Shown: piece by piece, positions 9,419-18,969 of the stretch
Position numbering within the stretch: position 1 is the first letter of the stretch
Layout: each line of letters opens with the position of its first letter
DNA from: Hyphomicrobiales bacterium
GTDB lineage: Bacteria > Pseudomonadota > Alphaproteobacteria > Rhizobiales > Rhizobiaceae
Assembly (NCBI GenBank): GCA_900470965.1
Contig: UCCS01000045.1
Location: 1-64,000, forward strand
Direction of reading: 5' to 3'
DNA length: 64,000 nt
Translations under genes and position numbers: made by a program
The notes under the pieces: model-generated
What the model was told of the DNA's origin: nothing
Databases searched by the model: none
Seen by the model: only the letters and a program-made list of their open reading frames with translations

Positions 9419-10831
9419 TTATGCAGGCTTGGAAACAGTCCGGCGGGTCACGCGCATCGGAAGGCCGTTTTGCGGCTGCGTCGTCAGCTTCTGCACCGGC
9501 CAGGGATTCGTCTGATCGGTCGAATCGAAACGGTGGTGCTGCATCAGGACGGCCAGCGCGATAACCGCTTCCTGAAGCGCAAAGGTGGCGCCGATGCAGA
9601 CGCGCGGACCGGCGCCGAAGGGCAGGAACTGGAAACGGCCGATGGAAGCACGGTTTTCCGGCAGGAATCGTTCCGGCATATAGGCGCGCGGCCGATCCCA
9701 ATGGAGTTCATGGCGATGCAATGTCCAGGGCATGACGAGCACGGTGACGCCAGCCTCGATCTCGACACGCTCGCCCTTGGGGCTGGTCCATGAATCATCT
9801 GCAATGGCAGCGCGATTGATCGAAGGAGCTGGCGGATAAAGGCGGAGTGCCTCCTCGAAGGCGGCGCGGGTCTGTGGCATCAGATCCGGCCATTCAACCG
9901 GTTCTGCGCCTGATGCGAGGACCCTATCGATCTCCTCTTCCATCGCCTCGCGGATATGCGGACTGTTCGATACGCAATAGAGCGTCCAGGCGAGCGCGCG
10001 GGCGGTTGTCTCGTGGCCTGCACCGATGAAGGTCAGGATATTGTCCTCGATCTCCTCCTTCGTCAGGCCATCGGGACCGGCCTGCTCCAGCAGCAGGGTC
10101 AGGAAATCGTTCGGCGCCGTGCTGCGGTCGGCCTTCATCTTGGCGAGCCGCATATCCATGGTGTTGCGGACGATGGCACGGAATTTCTCAAGGACCTTCT
10201 GGCCGCCGATGCGTGTCACACGTGGAACCCAGGACGGGGCCCGCAGCAGATCCATCGGATCGACGCGGCCCATGCGATGCAGCAGCTCGTTGACATCGTC
10301 GGCGAAGTGGCCGCTCGATGTGACGATCTCACCGGAAAACAACGTGTCTGCGAGGATGGCGAAGGTCAGCTCCGTCATGTCGGTGCTGATATCGAAAATC
10401 GTGCCGGCCTCCTCGACATCGGCATATTTGCGGGCGTAGTCCTCCGACTGGCGCAGCATCTGGTTGGCAAAGCCCTTGGCATGCCGGGGCGTGAAGACGG
10501 GGGCGACGGCCTTGCGCGAGCGTTTCCAGACAGGGCCTTCCGCAGTCAGCAGCCCATCGCGAAGGATCGGGCGCAGGACGAGCTGACGGACATCGGACAT
10601 GCGGTAATTGTTGGCGTTATCGACCAGCACATGTTTGATGAGGCCGGGATCGTTGACGATCAGCGTTCTCTGGCCGAAGAAATTGGTGCGGATCCAGGGC
10701 AGCGTATAGGATGGTTCGCCCCAGAGCTCGAGCGGGTTGCGGAAAATCGTCCTGATGATCTCGAGCCGCGACGGCGGCACGGTGCGCGGCAGCGGTGCCG
10801 GCGGTACGAAGGGGTCCGGACGCATGTCCAT
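9419..10831 (-). CDS. Cytochrome P450
   Basis: A soluble 470-aa cytochrome P450. Diagnostic elements: I-helix oxygen-binding motif AGHETTARAL, K-helix ExxR in EEALRLYPP, and the haem loop FGAGPRVCIG with the thiolate ligand Cys412 (counted from the chosen start). No N-terminal membrane anchor is present. The ATG at 10831 is preferred because AAAGG lies 8 nt upstream; an in-frame ATG at 10837 is only 2 nt from that site. No ferredoxin or ferredoxin-reductase gene is nearby, so redox partners must come from elsewhere. The overall look resembles the bacterial fatty-acid/terpenoid hydroxylase group, but the substrate is unknown. Confidence 0.92.
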   Translation of the reverse strand: MDMRPDPFVPPAPLPRTVPPSRLEIIRTIFRNPLELWGEPSYTLPWIRTNFFGQRTLIVNDPGLIKHVLVDNANNYRMSDVRQLVLRPILRDGLLTAEGPVWKRSRKAVAPVFTPRHAKGFANQMLRQSEDYARKYADVEEAGTIFDISTDMTELTFAILADTLFSGEIVTSSGHFADDVNELLHRMGRVDPMDLLRAPSWVPRVTRIGGQKVLEKFRAIVRNTMDMRLAKMKADRSTAPNDFLTLLLEQAGPDGLTKEEIEDNILTFIGAGHETTARALAWTLYCVSNSPHIREAMEEEIDRVLASGAEPVEWPDLMPQTRAAFEEALRLYPPAPSINRAAIADDSWTSPKGERVEIEAGVTVLVMPWTLHRHELHWDRPRAYMPERFLPENRASIGRFQFLPFGAGPRVCIGATFALQEAVIALAVLMQHHRFDSTDQTNPWPVQKLTTQPQNGLPMRVTRRTVSKPA

Positions 10832-10881
10832 GAGCATAGCCTTTCGCGGGAAGCTATCGTCTTCCCAGCAGGCCTCGAAAG

Positions 10882-11829
10882 TTAGAGCAGGCTCTTCAGC
10901 TCGTCCAGTTTATCGTTGACCAGCCAGCCGTAATAATTCTCTTCCGGCCAGACCGTAGTGCCGGAGGAGCGATTCTTGGCGGCAAGCGCTGCTGCGCGCT
11001 GGCGAGAATTGCCGACATTATAAAGTGTGGCCGTGACGCCCGGATTGCCGGAGATATCCATGCCGGCGATCTCCTTGTAGTCGTCGATCGACCTGCGGAT
11101 CGAGGCGGCGACGAAGGCAAGCGAGATGTCTGGGTCCATGATTGCCTTGTAGACCGAGCCGGCATTCTTCTCGTTCAGCTTCGGATAGCCGGAAACGCGG
11201 GATACGAGATCAGACAGCGTCAACGCCGTCAGCGGGTTGACCTGGCCAAGGCCGAAGGTCTGGCCTGCGTAGAAGGGCTGGAAGAAGACGGCACTGAAGC
11301 GGTTGTTCGGGAAGCTCTTGCCACCGACGGTCTTTCCACGAAAATCACTTTCCCAGACATCCTCGCGGCAAGTCCAGAGCGTGTAGGAATCGCTCTTGCC
11401 GTTGCAGGCGGCAAATTGCGGCCGGTCGACGAAATCGTCGACGTTCTCGCCATCATAGGCAAAGCGGAAGCTCTCACCGGCATAGGAAGCGGCCTTCACA
11501 TAGTAAGCCTGCAGGCGGTCATAGGCATCGACATTATAAGTATGTTCGCCGACGATCGCGCCGATCACGTGAATGGGATTGATGCCGTAAGCGTTTGATA
11601 CCTTCTTGATCTTGCCCAGGAGCTCATGGTCGGTCGACAGGAGATCGTACACCTTCTCATATTTGATATCGAAGGTCGTCTTGGTGCCCTTGGTGCGGCG
11701 GACCGAAGCGCCTGGAATATCCGGCTGCTCGGCATGACGGTTTCCGGGCGGAACAGCCTGCGCCGCAAGCGCAGGGACCGAGCCCGCAATGGTCATGGCA
11801 ATCACAAGGCTTGTCAAAAGGCGTCGCAC
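10882..11829 (-). CDS. Exported DUF1402 family protein, possibly lysozyme-like
   Basis: A 315-aa exported protein of the DUF1402 family. The chosen GTG at 11829 begins directly with a signal peptide (VRRLLTSLVIAMTIAGSVPALA, cleaved after ALA); an upstream in-frame start would add about 33 residues before it. No function is established. Three spaced motifs resemble lytic transglycosylases: HVIGAIVGEHTYN (Glu in the place of the catalytic acid), FGLGQVNPLTA, and LYNVGN. I infer a lysozyme-like fold acting on peptidoglycan, with moderate certainty. It ends 50 nt before the P450 start and may share its transcript. Confidence 0.78.
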   Translation of the reverse strand: MRRLLTSLVIAMTIAGSVPALAAQAVPPGNRHAEQPDIPGASVRRTKGTKTTFDIKYEKVYDLLSTDHELLGKIKKVSNAYGINPIHVIGAIVGEHTYNVDAYDRLQAYYVKAASYAGESFRFAYDGENVDDFVDRPQFAACNGKSDSYTLWTCREDVWESDFRGKTVGGKSFPNNRFSAVFFQPFYAGQTFGLGQVNPLTALTLSDLVSRVSGYPKLNEKNAGSVYKAIMDPDISLAFVAASIRRSIDDYKEIAGMDISGNPGVTATLYNVGNSRQRAAALAAKNRSSGTTVWPEENYYGWLVNDKLDELKSLL

Positions 11830-11915
11830 GATCTGCTTTCCCGTCTTTCCCTGTCGTCTTCGTGGCGGCTGACTGGACCAGAATCTTGTCCGAATAAAGC
11901 CGTACAAAAAACAAA

Positions 11916-11948
11916 GCGGGCCTTTCACTAAAAAGTAAAGGCCCGCTG
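11916..11948 (-). terminator. Rho-independent terminator after hslU
   Basis: Arms AGCGGGCCTTT (11916-11926) and AAAGGCCCGCT (11938-11948), extended by ACT/AGT inside the loop, form a strong stem. On the minus strand it is followed by a T-rich tract, fitting termination of the hslV-hslU operon. Confidence 0.85.
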
Positions 11949-12013
11949 TCGAGAGTTCAGATCGTCAAAGTTTTTGCATTACCTGCGCAAAGACAGGGAG
12001 CGATGTTTCCCGA

Positions 12014-13321
12014 TCACAGGATGAAGCGCGACAGGTCGGTATTCTGCGCGAGATCGCCGACATGCTCGCGTACGTAAGCGGCATCGATCTTCACATCCGT
12101 GCCGGCGCGATCCGGTGCGTTATAGGAGATGTCGTCCAGCACCCGCTCCATGACCGTCTGCAGGCGGCGCGCGCCGATATTTTCGACGGAGGAGTTCAGA
12201 TGGACGGCGACATCGGCGAGCGCATCGATCGCGTCATCGGTGAAATCGAGCGTCAGGCTTTCGGTTTCCATCAGCGCCTTGTACTGGCGAATGAGGCTTG
12301 CCTCGGTTTCCGTCAAGATGCGGCGGAAGTCTTCCTTGTTCAGCGGACGAAGCTCGACGCGGATCGGCAAGCGGCCCTGCAATTCCGGCAGCAGATCCGA
12401 CGGCTTGGAAACATGGAAGGCGCCGGAGGCGATGAAGAGGATGTGATCCGTCTTCACCGGGCCGTATTTGGTGGAAACCGTCGTGCCTTCGACGAGCGGC
12501 AGTAGGTCGCGCTGGACGCCTTCGCGGGAAACGCCGGCGCCAACACCGCCATCGCGGGCCGCGATCTTGTCGATTTCGTCGAGGAAGACAATGCCGTCAT
12601 TTTCAACCGAGCGCACAGCCTCGCGCTGGATGACTTCGTTGTCGATAAGTTTATCGGACTCGTCGCGGACCAGGTCTGTGTAGGAGGCCTTCACCGTGGT
12701 GCGCACCTTCTTGGTGCGGCCGCCCATCGCCTTGCCGAACATTTCCGACAGGTTCAGCACACCGATATTGGCGCCCGGCATGCCGGGGATATCGAAGCCG
12801 CCCATGCCGGAGCCGGTATCGGCCACTTCGATATCGATTTCCTTATCGTCGAGTTCGCCATTGCGCAGCTTCTTGCGGAAGCTTTCACGGGTCGCGGGCG
12901 AGGCCGTCGCACCGACCAGCGCATCGAGAACGCGCTCCTCGGCGCTCATATGGGCCTTGGCCTGAACCTCGGCGCGCTTCTTTTCACGCACCAGGCCGAT
13001 GCCGACTTCGACGAGATCGCGGATGATCTGCTCGACATCGCGGCCGACATAACCGACCTCGGTGAACTTCGTGGCTTCGACCTTGATGAAAGGCGCGCCC
13101 GCGAGCTTGGCGAGGCGACGGGAGATTTCCGTTTTGCCGACGCCGGTCGGGCCGATCATCAGGATATTCTTCGGCATGACTTCATCGCGCAGGCTCGGAT
13201 CGAGCTGATGACGGCGCCAGCGGTTACGGAGCGCGATCGCCACGGCGCGTTTGGCTTCATGCTGGCCGATGATGTAACGGTCGAGCTCGGAAACGATCTC
13301 GCGGGGAGAAAAAGTAGTCAT
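12014..13321 (-). CDS. hslU: HslUV protease ATPase subunit HslU (ClpY)
   Basis: A 435-aa AAA+ unfoldase that feeds proteins to the HslV peptidase in the cytoplasm. Walker A is GPTGVGKTE near residue 55, followed by the HslU-typical [17 protein letters not shown]; Walker B is [11 protein letters not shown]; the end LSRFIL matches the conserved C-terminal tail that docks into HslV. The ATG overlaps the stop of the acetyltransferase gene (ATGA), so the order is hslV, acetyltransferase, hslU in one operon. Confidence 0.97.
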   Translation of the reverse strand: MTTFSPREIVSELDRYIIGQHEAKRAVAIALRNRWRRHQLDPSLRDEVMPKNILMIGPTGVGKTEISRRLAKLAGAPFIKVEATKFTEVGYVGRDVEQIIRDLVEVGIGLVREKKRAEVQAKAHMSAEERVLDALVGATASPATRESFRKKLRNGELDDKEIDIEVADTGSGMGGFDIPGMPGANIGVLNLSEMFGKAMGGRTKKVRTTVKASYTDLVRDESDKLIDNEVIQREAVRSVENDGIVFLDEIDKIAARDGGVGAGVSREGVQRDLLPLVEGTTVSTKYGPVKTDHILFIASGAFHVSKPSDLLPELQGRLPIRVELRPLNKEDFRRILTETEASLIRQYKALMETESLTLDFTDDAIDALADVAVHLNSSVENIGARRLQTVMERVLDDISYNAPDRAGTDVKIDAAYVREHVGDLAQNTDLSRFIL

Positions 13322-13842
13322 ATCAGATCCGTTTCTTCGGGTGGGTCCATAACCATGAAATGGGCTGGACCATATATTGATATTCTCGTGTCGAAATGCC
13401 GGAAGCCTGCCTTTTCGTAAGCGCGGATCGCTCTTGCATTCGCCGGGTCGGGATCGATCACGATCCGCGTCGCGCCGGCAGCGAAAAGTTCGGCAGCTAT
13501 CTGCCTGACAATCGTGCTGCCGTGACCCTTGCCCAGCAAGTCCGCATCGCCGATCGAAATATCCAGTCCAAGCGTGCCTTTCGGCTGATCCTGATAAGGA
13601 TGGCCCTCTTCAAGATGCGGATCGTAACTCTGGAGATACGCAATCGGCGCTCCATCCAGTTCCACGATCATCGGCCGTGTTTCCACGCTCGTCATAGACT
13701 CCCTGATCGAAGCAAGCTCCTTGTCGACAGCGCCCCACCATTCCGCAATATGCGGCCCACCGAGCCAGCGCGCCAGAAGCGGAAAATCTCCGTCAGTGAC
13801 ATCGCGGAATGTATATCGGGGTACGCTGTCAGCCTTCGACAT
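13318..13842 (-). CDS. GNAT acetyltransferase similar to AAC(6') enzymes
   Basis: A 174-aa GNAT-fold acetyltransferase. It shows an early EWWG element and the acetyl-CoA loop [11 protein letters not shown], followed by [18 protein letters not shown], an arrangement close to aminoglycoside 6'-N-acetyltransferases. As a fixed gene between the two subunits of a protease, a housekeeping substrate is more likely than a drug; the substrate is unknown. The start is the ATG at 13842 within the last codons of hslV (14-nt overlap), and the stop overlaps the hslU start by 4 nt. Confidence 0.85.
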   Translation of the reverse strand: MSKADSVPRYTFRDVTDGDFPLLARWLGGPHIAEWWGAVDKELASIRESMTSVETRPMIVELDGAPIAYLQSYDPHLEEGHPYQDQPKGTLGLDISIGDADLLGKGHGSTIVRQIAAELFAAGATRIVIDPDPANARAIRAYEKAGFRHFDTRISIYGPAHFMVMDPPEETDLI

Positions 13843-14356
13843 CCAGCGTTTCCACGATGACGTTGTGGTTCGTATACACGCAGATGTCGGCAGCAATATC
13901 GAGCGAGCGGCGGGCAATCTCTTCGGCGGACTTGTCTGTGTCGGCCAGCGCGAGAGCCGCGGCAAGCGCGAAATTACCACCCGAACCGATGGCCATAACG
14001 CCATGCTCAGGTTCCAGCACATCGCCATTACCGGTAATGGCAAGCGTCACCGACTTGTCGGCAACAAGCATCATGGCTTCGAGATTGCGCAAGTAACGGT
14101 CAGTACGCCAGTCCTTGGCGAGCTCGACGGCGGCGCGCATCAGCTGACCCGGATATTGCTCCAGTTTCTTCTCGAGCCTTTCCAGAAGCGTGAAGGCGTC
14201 GGCCGTCGCACCAGCGAAACCCGCGATCACTTCGCCCTTGCCGATGCGGCGGACCTTGCGGGCATTGCCCTTCATGACGGTCTGGCCGAGGCTGACCTGG
14301 CCATCGCCGGCCACCACGACCTTTCCGCCTTTTCGAACTGTAATAATTGTCGTCAT
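13829..14356 (-). CDS. hslV: HslUV protease peptidase subunit HslV (ClpQ)
   Basis: A 175-aa proteasome-like N-terminal nucleophile peptidase. After removal of Met the chain begins [10 protein letters not shown], giving the catalytic Thr1; this fixes the ATG at 14356 as the start and rules out the TTG one codon upstream. The internal [11 protein letters not shown] and the Lys region match the family. It is first in the hslV-acetyltransferase-hslU operon and is divergent from hisB. Confidence 0.97.
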   Translation of the reverse strand: MTTIITVRKGGKVVVAGDGQVSLGQTVMKGNARKVRRIGKGEVIAGFAGATADAFTLLERLEKKLEQYPGQLMRAAVELAKDWRTDRYLRNLEAMMLVADKSVTLAITGNGDVLEPEHGVMAIGSGGNFALAAALALADTDKSAEEIARRSLDIAADICVYTNHNVIVETLDVEG

Positions 14357-14534
14357 CAAACACCTGTTGCCCCAACTCGCGGGCGGTTACAGCGGGCCGA
14401 ACATCGGCCCTGTCCAACCCTATGTAAGAGGGTCCGCCGCGATTGCAAATGGCCTGCCTTTTCTGCCCTCGCGCTTCTGGATATTTCGCAATGCGCCTGA
14501 TAAGGAACCACCTTGATTTCAAGGAGAAAGCCAT

Positions 14535-15143
14535 ATGGCCGAGACCGCAGCAAGCCGCACGGGCAGTGTTTCCCGCAAGACCAACGAGACGTCCATTTCC
14601 GTCTCCGTCAATCTCGACGGCACCGGAAAGTCGACGATTTCGACGGGCGTCGGCTTCTTCGACCATATGCTGGAACAGCTTTCGCGACATTCGCTGATCG
14701 ACATGGAGATCGAGGCTAAGGGCGACCTGCATATCGACGACCACCACACGGTCGAGGATACCGGCATCGCAATCGGCCAAGCGATTTCGAAGGCGCTCGG
14801 CGACCGCCGCGGCATCACGCGTTACGCCTCGATCGATCTCGCCATGGACGAGACAATGACGAAGGCGGCTGTCGATCTCTCCGGCCGTCCCTTCCTCGTC
14901 TGGAACGTCTCGTTCAGCGCGCCGAAAATCGGTACTTTCGATACCGAACTCGTGCGCGAGTTCTTCCACGCGCTTGCGCAGAATGCCGGGATCACCCTGC
15001 ATATTCTCAACCACTATGGTGCCAACAACCACCATATTGCAGAGACATGCTTCAAGGCCGTCGCCCGCGTTCTGCGCGCGGCGACAGAGATCGATCCGAG
15101 ACAGGCGGGCCGTGTTCCCTCGACAAAGGGCACGCTCGTCTGA
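14535..15143 (+). CDS. hisB: Imidazoleglycerol-phosphate dehydratase
   Basis: A 202-aa single-function HisB that catalyses the sixth step of histidine synthesis. The two manganese-binding His clusters are seen as DDHHTVED and NNHHIAET, and FFDHMLEQL is present. There is no fused phosphatase domain, unlike the E. coli enzyme. AAGGAG lies about 10 nt upstream of the ATG. It opens the plus-strand histidine cluster; the 178-bp gap to hslV should hold both promoters, though I could not assign clear -35/-10 boxes. Confidence 0.97.
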   Translation: MAETAASRTGSVSRKTNETSISVSVNLDGTGKSTISTGVGFFDHMLEQLSRHSLIDMEIEAKGDLHIDDHHTVEDTGIAIGQAISKALGDRRGITRYASIDLAMDETMTKAAVDLSGRPFLVWNVSFSAPKIGTFDTELVREFFHALAQNAGITLHILNHYGANNHHIAETCFKAVARVLRAATEIDPRQAGRVPSTKGTLV

Positions 15144-15163
15144 GCCCCAGCAGGGAGCATCAG

Positions 15164-15634
15164 ATGGCATCCAGCTACGTTTTTCTTGTTCCACCTGATG
15201 GTCAGCGCGAGGATACGCGCACGATCCGCGATGGTTTCTCGTGGCTTGCCTTCCTCTTTCCCTGGATCTGGCTACTCGCCCACCGCCTCTGGCTTCATTC
15301 AATCATTGCCTTCGCACTACAGGCGATCGGCGGCGTGTTGGCAGAGGAATCGGGCTTTGGACCGGCGGGCATGGCGCTCGCCATCGCGGTCAACCTGTTC
15401 GTCGGCTTCGAAGGACAGAATTTCCGCATCCGCAATCTCGCCTCCCGCGGCTGGCGAGAAGAGGCCGCGATCGGCGCTTCCTCGATCGACCTTGCGGAAG
15501 AGATCTATTTTTCCAGTATCGAGACCGGCGCCGATCTGAAAGCGCCCGAATGGAACCAGGTTTCCGGCCCGCAGGCGCGGCAGAGCCATTCCACTTCCCT
15601 CGGTCTCTTCGGTTTTGATGGAGGACGCAAATAA
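15164..15634 (+). CDS. DUF2628 domain-containing membrane protein
   Basis: A 156-aa protein with a DUF2628-like N-terminal half: two or three hydrophobic segments between residues 25 and 85 ([20 protein letters not shown] and the following run) and a soluble C-terminal tail. Function is unknown. It sits between hisB and hisH and shares one base with hisH (TAATG), so it is translated with the histidine operon. This embedding is probably conserved in rhizobia, but nothing in the protein suggests a role in histidine synthesis. Confidence 0.8.
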   Translation: MASSYVFLVPPDGQREDTRTIRDGFSWLAFLFPWIWLLAHRLWLHSIIAFALQAIGGVLAEESGFGPAGMALAIAVNLFVGFEGQNFRIRNLASRGWREEAAIGASSIDLAEEIYFSSIETGADLKAPEWNQVSGPQARQSHSTSLGLFGFDGGRK

Positions 15635-16284
15635 TGCGCGTCGCAATTATCGATTACGGCTCTGGCAATCTGCGCTCGGCCACCAAGGCTTTCGAACGCG
15701 CGGCCCGTGAAGCCGGTATCGAGGCGGAAATCAACCTGACGGACAAGGCGGAGATCGTTGCCGCTGCCGACCGCATCGTGCTGCCGGGCGTCGGCGCCTA
15801 TGCCGATTGCCGTCGCGGGCTCGATGCCGTGCCCGGCATGACGGAAGCTCTGCTCGAAGGCGTCGAGCGGAAGGCTCGCCCCTTCCTCGGCATTTGCGTC
15901 GGCATGCAGCTGATGTCCTCACGCGGTCTTGAGAAGACGACGACCCAAGGCTTCGGCTGGATTCCAGGCGATGTCGTGGAGATGACGCCTGCTGATCCGG
16001 AGCTGAAGATCCCGCAGATCGGCTGGAACACGCTCGACCTGAAACATGAACATCCGCTTTTCGACGGCATCCCGACCGGGCCAGATGGCCTGCACGCCTA
16101 TTTCGTGCACTCCTACCATCTCGCCGCCGAAAATGCCGGCGACGTCATTGCCACCACCGACTATGGCGGGCCGATGACGGCCTTTGTCGGGAGGGACAAT
16201 ATGGCCGGTTCTCAGTTCCACCCAGAAAAAAGCCAGAAGCTTGGGCTGGCGCTGATTGCGAATTTCCTGCGCTGGGCGCCGTAA
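15634..16284 (+). CDS. hisH: Imidazole glycerol phosphate synthase, glutaminase subunit
   Basis: A 216-aa class I glutamine amidotransferase that supplies ammonia to HisF. The triad is visible: nucleophile Cys in LGICVGMQ, and His and Glu in QFHPEKSQ; the oxyanion strand LPGVGAY is also present. It starts with ATG overlapping the DUF2628 stop by one base. Confidence 0.97.
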   Translation: MRVAIIDYGSGNLRSATKAFERAAREAGIEAEINLTDKAEIVAAADRIVLPGVGAYADCRRGLDAVPGMTEALLEGVERKARPFLGICVGMQLMSSRGLEKTTTQGFGWIPGDVVEMTPADPELKIPQIGWNTLDLKHEHPLFDGIPTGPDGLHAYFVHSYHLAAENAGDVIATTDYGGPMTAFVGRDNMAGSQFHPEKSQKLGLALIANFLRWAP

Positions 16285-16314
16285 GGGCTGGCTTTTAATA
16301 CGCGCGCCTTATTT

Positions 16315-16344
16315 CTCCTGTAATTGAAAGGGCAGTTACAGGAG
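16315..16344 (+). promoter_or_regulatory. Hairpin overlapping the ribosome binding site of the 60-aa gene
   Basis: CTCCTGTAA (16315-16323) and TTACAGGAG (16336-16344) form a perfect 9-bp inverted repeat with a 12-nt loop. The right arm contains the CAGGAG Shine-Dalgarno sequence 8 nt before the ATG at 16353. Flanking CGCGCG and GCGCGC stretches could lengthen the stem through an internal loop. Formation in the mRNA would block translation of the downstream gene pair, or the repeat could be an operator. Confidence 0.55.
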
Positions 16345-16352
16345 CGCGCTCG

Positions 16353-16535
16353 ATGCCGGCTTCGCGGAAATCAGGCAAGATATTCTACAGGTTGCGGCCC
16401 TCCAGAGAGGGGCAACCGCCTTTTGTCGATATCAGGCTGCCCGGTGGGGCGATCATCCGCCAGGTGGATGAGGCTCTGCATCACAAAGCACTCGCGAACG
16501 CGGCCAAAGCACTCAAAGAGAGGCTCGGCGGCTGA
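16353..16535 (+). CDS. Small hypothetical protein, 60 aa
   Basis: A basic 60-aa protein with no recognised domain; it reads PPFVDIRLPGGAIIRQVDEALHHKALANAAKALKERL, suggesting a short beta-rich part and a C-terminal helix. Reality is supported by CAGGAG at good spacing and by its stop overlapping the next ATG (TGATG), a translational-coupling arrangement. It lies inside the histidine cluster between hisH and hisA. Function unknown. Confidence 0.65.
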   Translation: MPASRKSGKIFYRLRPSREGQPPFVDIRLPGGAIIRQVDEALHHKALANAAKALKERLGG

Positions 16536-17089
16536 TGCAGGAGACCTTTCCAGGAAACGAGAATTCACGGTTGCGATCAGGCGAGATAAGCGCCGGCGAT
16601 CTCGCCGAAGCGGTGCTGGAATTCTACATCGAAAGCGAGGATGATCTGATCGGCCTGCTTGCCTATGCACTTTACGAGCGCCAGAAGCGCGACTTCATTG
16701 TCAGCCATCGCAAGCGCAATGCCGGCCGCTCACCCAATGAGGTGGAAATCGCGGCGGTGACAAGCAACTACCTCTCCGCCGATCTGCGCAGCACGCTGCG
16801 CGACCGCGCTTCGCAGATCCTTTCGAGCTATGCCGATACCTATGTCGAAGCCATGGAGCCGCAGATCCAGCTCATGGCCACCAACAGCGAGGCGCTGCGG
16901 CAGGCGCGGGATATTGAAAAGTCGGTGAAGAAGCGCACCGGCTTCTGGCGCCAGGTCCGGGTGGCCTTCACCGTGACCCTGCTGCTGATCGTGCTTTTTG
17001 CCGCGGTCGCCATTGCCGCTGTCTTTTTTCGTTCGGATATCGTAGATGCGTGGAATGCACTGATGGTGCCCACGACGCTACGGACTTGA
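16535..17089 (+). CDS. Hypothetical protein with C-terminal membrane anchor
   Basis: A 184-aa protein of unknown family. The first 145 residues are soluble and mostly helical, rich in charged residues; residues about 145-167 form one strong membrane helix ([23 protein letters not shown]), leaving a short tail. It could be a tail-region anchored cytoplasmic protein. Its ATG overlaps the stop of the 60-aa gene, so the two are probably made together. hisA starts 5 nt after its stop. Nothing links it to histidine synthesis apart from location. Confidence 0.75.
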   Translation: MQETFPGNENSRLRSGEISAGDLAEAVLEFYIESEDDLIGLLAYALYERQKRDFIVSHRKRNAGRSPNEVEIAAVTSNYLSADLRSTLRDRASQILSSYADTYVEAMEPQIQLMATNSEALRQARDIEKSVKKRTGFWRQVRVAFTVTLLLIVLFAAVAIAAVFFRSDIVDAWNALMVPTTLRT

Positions 17090-17094
17090 GACGA

Positions 17095-17841
17095 ATGATC
17101 CTTTTTCCCGCGATCGACCTGAAGGGTGGACAATGCGTTCGCCTGAAGCTCGGCGACATGCAACAGGCAACGGTCTACAACACCGATCCGGCCGCTCAAG
17201 CGAAATCCTTCGAAGAGCAGGGTTTCGAATGGCTGCACGTGGTCGATCTCGACGGTGCCTTTGCAGGACATTCGGCCAATGGCGATGCGGTTGAAGCGAT
17301 CCTCAAGGCCACGAAAAACCCGGTTCAGCTTGGCGGCGGCATCCGCACGCTCGAGCATATCGAGAACTGGCTGTCGCGCGGGCTGCGCCGCGTGATCCTC
17401 GGCACCGTTGCCGTCCGTGACCCGGCGCTCGTCATCGAAGCCTGCAAGGCATTTCCGGGCCGTGTCGCCGTCGGCATCGACGCCAAGGGTGGCAAGGTGG
17501 CTGTCGAAGGCTGGGCGGAAGCATCCGAACTCGGCATTATCGAGCTTGCGAAGAAATTCGAAGGCGCCGGCGTTGCCGCGATCATTTATACTGATATCGA
17601 TCGCGATGGCATCCTGACCGGCATCAACTGGGCATCGACACTGGAGCTGGCGGACGCTGTTTCCATCCCGGTCATCGCATCTGGTGGACTCGCCTCGATC
17701 GAAGACATCAAGCGCATGCTGCAGCCGGACGCCCGCAAGCTTGAAGGCGCCATCTCCGGCCGAGCCCTTTATGATGGACGGATCGACCCCAAGGAGGCGC
17801 TCGATCTCATCAAGGCCGCACGGGCAAAGGAGACCGCATAA
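17095..17841 (+). CDS. hisA: Phosphoribosylformimino-AICAR ribotide isomerase
   Basis: A 248-aa (beta-alpha)8 barrel isomerase, fourth step of histidine synthesis. It begins [16 protein letters not shown] with the catalytic-base Asp; the second-half Asp lies in YTDIDRDG, and phosphate loops GGGIRT and IASGGLAS are present. The start at 17095 is chosen because the family N-terminus begins there; an open frame extends further upstream. Its TAA shares one base with the hisF ATG. Confidence 0.97.
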   Translation: MILFPAIDLKGGQCVRLKLGDMQQATVYNTDPAAQAKSFEEQGFEWLHVVDLDGAFAGHSANGDAVEAILKATKNPVQLGGGIRTLEHIENWLSRGLRRVILGTVAVRDPALVIEACKAFPGRVAVGIDAKGGKVAVEGWAEASELGIIELAKKFEGAGVAAIIYTDIDRDGILTGINWASTLELADAVSIPVIASGGLASIEDIKRMLQPDARKLEGAISGRALYDGRIDPKEALDLIKAARAKETA

Positions 17842-18629
17842 TGACCCTGAAAGCCCGCGTGATCCCCTGCCTCGACGTCAAGGACGGCCGTGTCGTCAAG
17901 GGCGTCAATTTCCTCAATCTGGTCGATGCCGGCGATCCCGTCGAGGCGGCAAAAGCCTATGATGCGGCCGGTGCCGACGAGCTGTGCTTCCTCGACATCA
18001 CCGCCTCCTCGGACAATCGCGAGACGATCTTCGATGTCGTCGCACGCACGGCCGAGCAGTGCTTCATGCCGCTCACCGTCGGCGGCGGCGTGCGGACCAT
18101 TGCCGATATCCGCAAGCTGCTGCTTTGCGGTGCCGACAAGGTCTCGATCAATTCGGCTGCGGTCAACAATCCGGATTTTGTCGCCGAAGCGGCTGACAAG
18201 TTCGGTGACCAGTGCATCGTCGTGTCGATCGATGCCAAGCGCCGGCTGACGCAAAAAGTCGGCGGCGACAATCTCAGCGCCTGGGAAATCTATACACATG
18301 GCGGCCGCAACGCGACCGGCATCGATGCGGTGGAATTCGCCCAGAAGATGGTCGCCCGCGGCGCCGGCGAACTGCTCGTCACCTCCATGGACCGCGACGG
18401 CACGAAGATCGGCTACGATCTGGAACTGACGCGGGCGATTGCCGATTCCGTCCGTGTGCCCGTCATTGCGTCGGGCGGTGTGGGTGATCTCGACGACCTG
18501 GTGGCCGGCGTGAAGGAAGGCCATGCCAATGCGGTGCTTGCCGCATCAATCTTCCATTTCGGCACCTATTCCGTCGACGAAGCAAAACACTATATGTCTG
18601 AGCGCGGCATCGCGATGCGCCTCGACTGA
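17841..18629 (+). CDS. hisF: Imidazole glycerol phosphate synthase, cyclase subunit
   Basis: A 262-aa (beta-alpha)8 barrel that joins ammonia from HisH to PRFAR, giving imidazole glycerol phosphate and AICAR. The catalytic Asp residues are in [14 protein letters not shown] and TSMDRDGTK, with phosphate-binding GGGVRT and IASGGVG loops. It overlaps hisA by one base. Confidence 0.97.
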   Translation: MTLKARVIPCLDVKDGRVVKGVNFLNLVDAGDPVEAAKAYDAAGADELCFLDITASSDNRETIFDVVARTAEQCFMPLTVGGGVRTIADIRKLLLCGADKVSINSAAVNNPDFVAEAADKFGDQCIVVSIDAKRRLTQKVGGDNLSAWEIYTHGGRNATGIDAVEFAQKMVARGAGELLVTSMDRDGTKIGYDLELTRAIADSVRVPVIASGGVGDLDDLVAGVKEGHANAVLAASIFHFGTYSVDEAKHYMSERGIAMRLD

Positions 18630-18645
18630 GTTTGAAAGCAGTATC

Positions 18646-18969
18646 ATGAGCGGATTTTCCCTTTCCGACCTTGAGCGGATCGTCGAAGAACGGGCGAAGG
18701 CCTCTCCGGACGAATCCTGGACCGCCAAGCTGGTGGCCAGCGGGCAGCAGAAAGCAGCCAAGAAACTCGGCGAGGAAGCGATCGAAGCTGTCATGGCGGC
18801 CGTCACCAACGACCGCGATAACCTCACCTATGAAGCAGCCGACGTTCTCTATCACCTAATGGTCGTATTGAAGATTGCTGAAATACCGCTAGAGAATGTC
18901 ATGACCGAACTTGCGCGAAGGACCGCGCAATCCGGCCTCAAGGAAAAGGCCAGCCGGCAGAATTCATGA
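18646..18969 (+). CDS. hisE: Phosphoribosyl-ATP pyrophosphatase
   Basis: A 107-aa all-alpha MazG-like pyrophosphatase, second step of histidine synthesis, separate from HisI. The metal-binding pattern [14 protein letters not shown] followed by [11 protein letters not shown] is seen. The ATG at 18646 fits the family N-terminus ([10 protein letters not shown]). Its stop overlaps the coaA start by 4 nt (ATGA). Confidence 0.96.
   Translation: MSGFSLSDLERIVEERAKASPDESWTAKLVASGQQKAAKKLGEEAIEAVMAAVTNDRDNLTYEAADVLYHLMVVLKIAEIPLENVMTELARRTAQSGLKEKASRQNS

Noticed and set aside
7125..9515. Very long open frame on the plus strand antisense to glcB
   Set aside because: It mirrors the malate synthase codons, has no recognisable domain and covers the terminator; glcB has full catalytic motifs. 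It reflects high-GC codon bias.
10214..10229. Another parS-like 16-mer (TGTCACACGTGGAACC)
   Set aside because: Only 12 of 16 positions match and the TTTCACGTGAA core is broken; inside P450 coding sequence.
11564..11573. ATCACGTGAA, similar to the parS core
   Set aside because: Flanks do not match the consensus; within the DUF1402 gene and likely chance.
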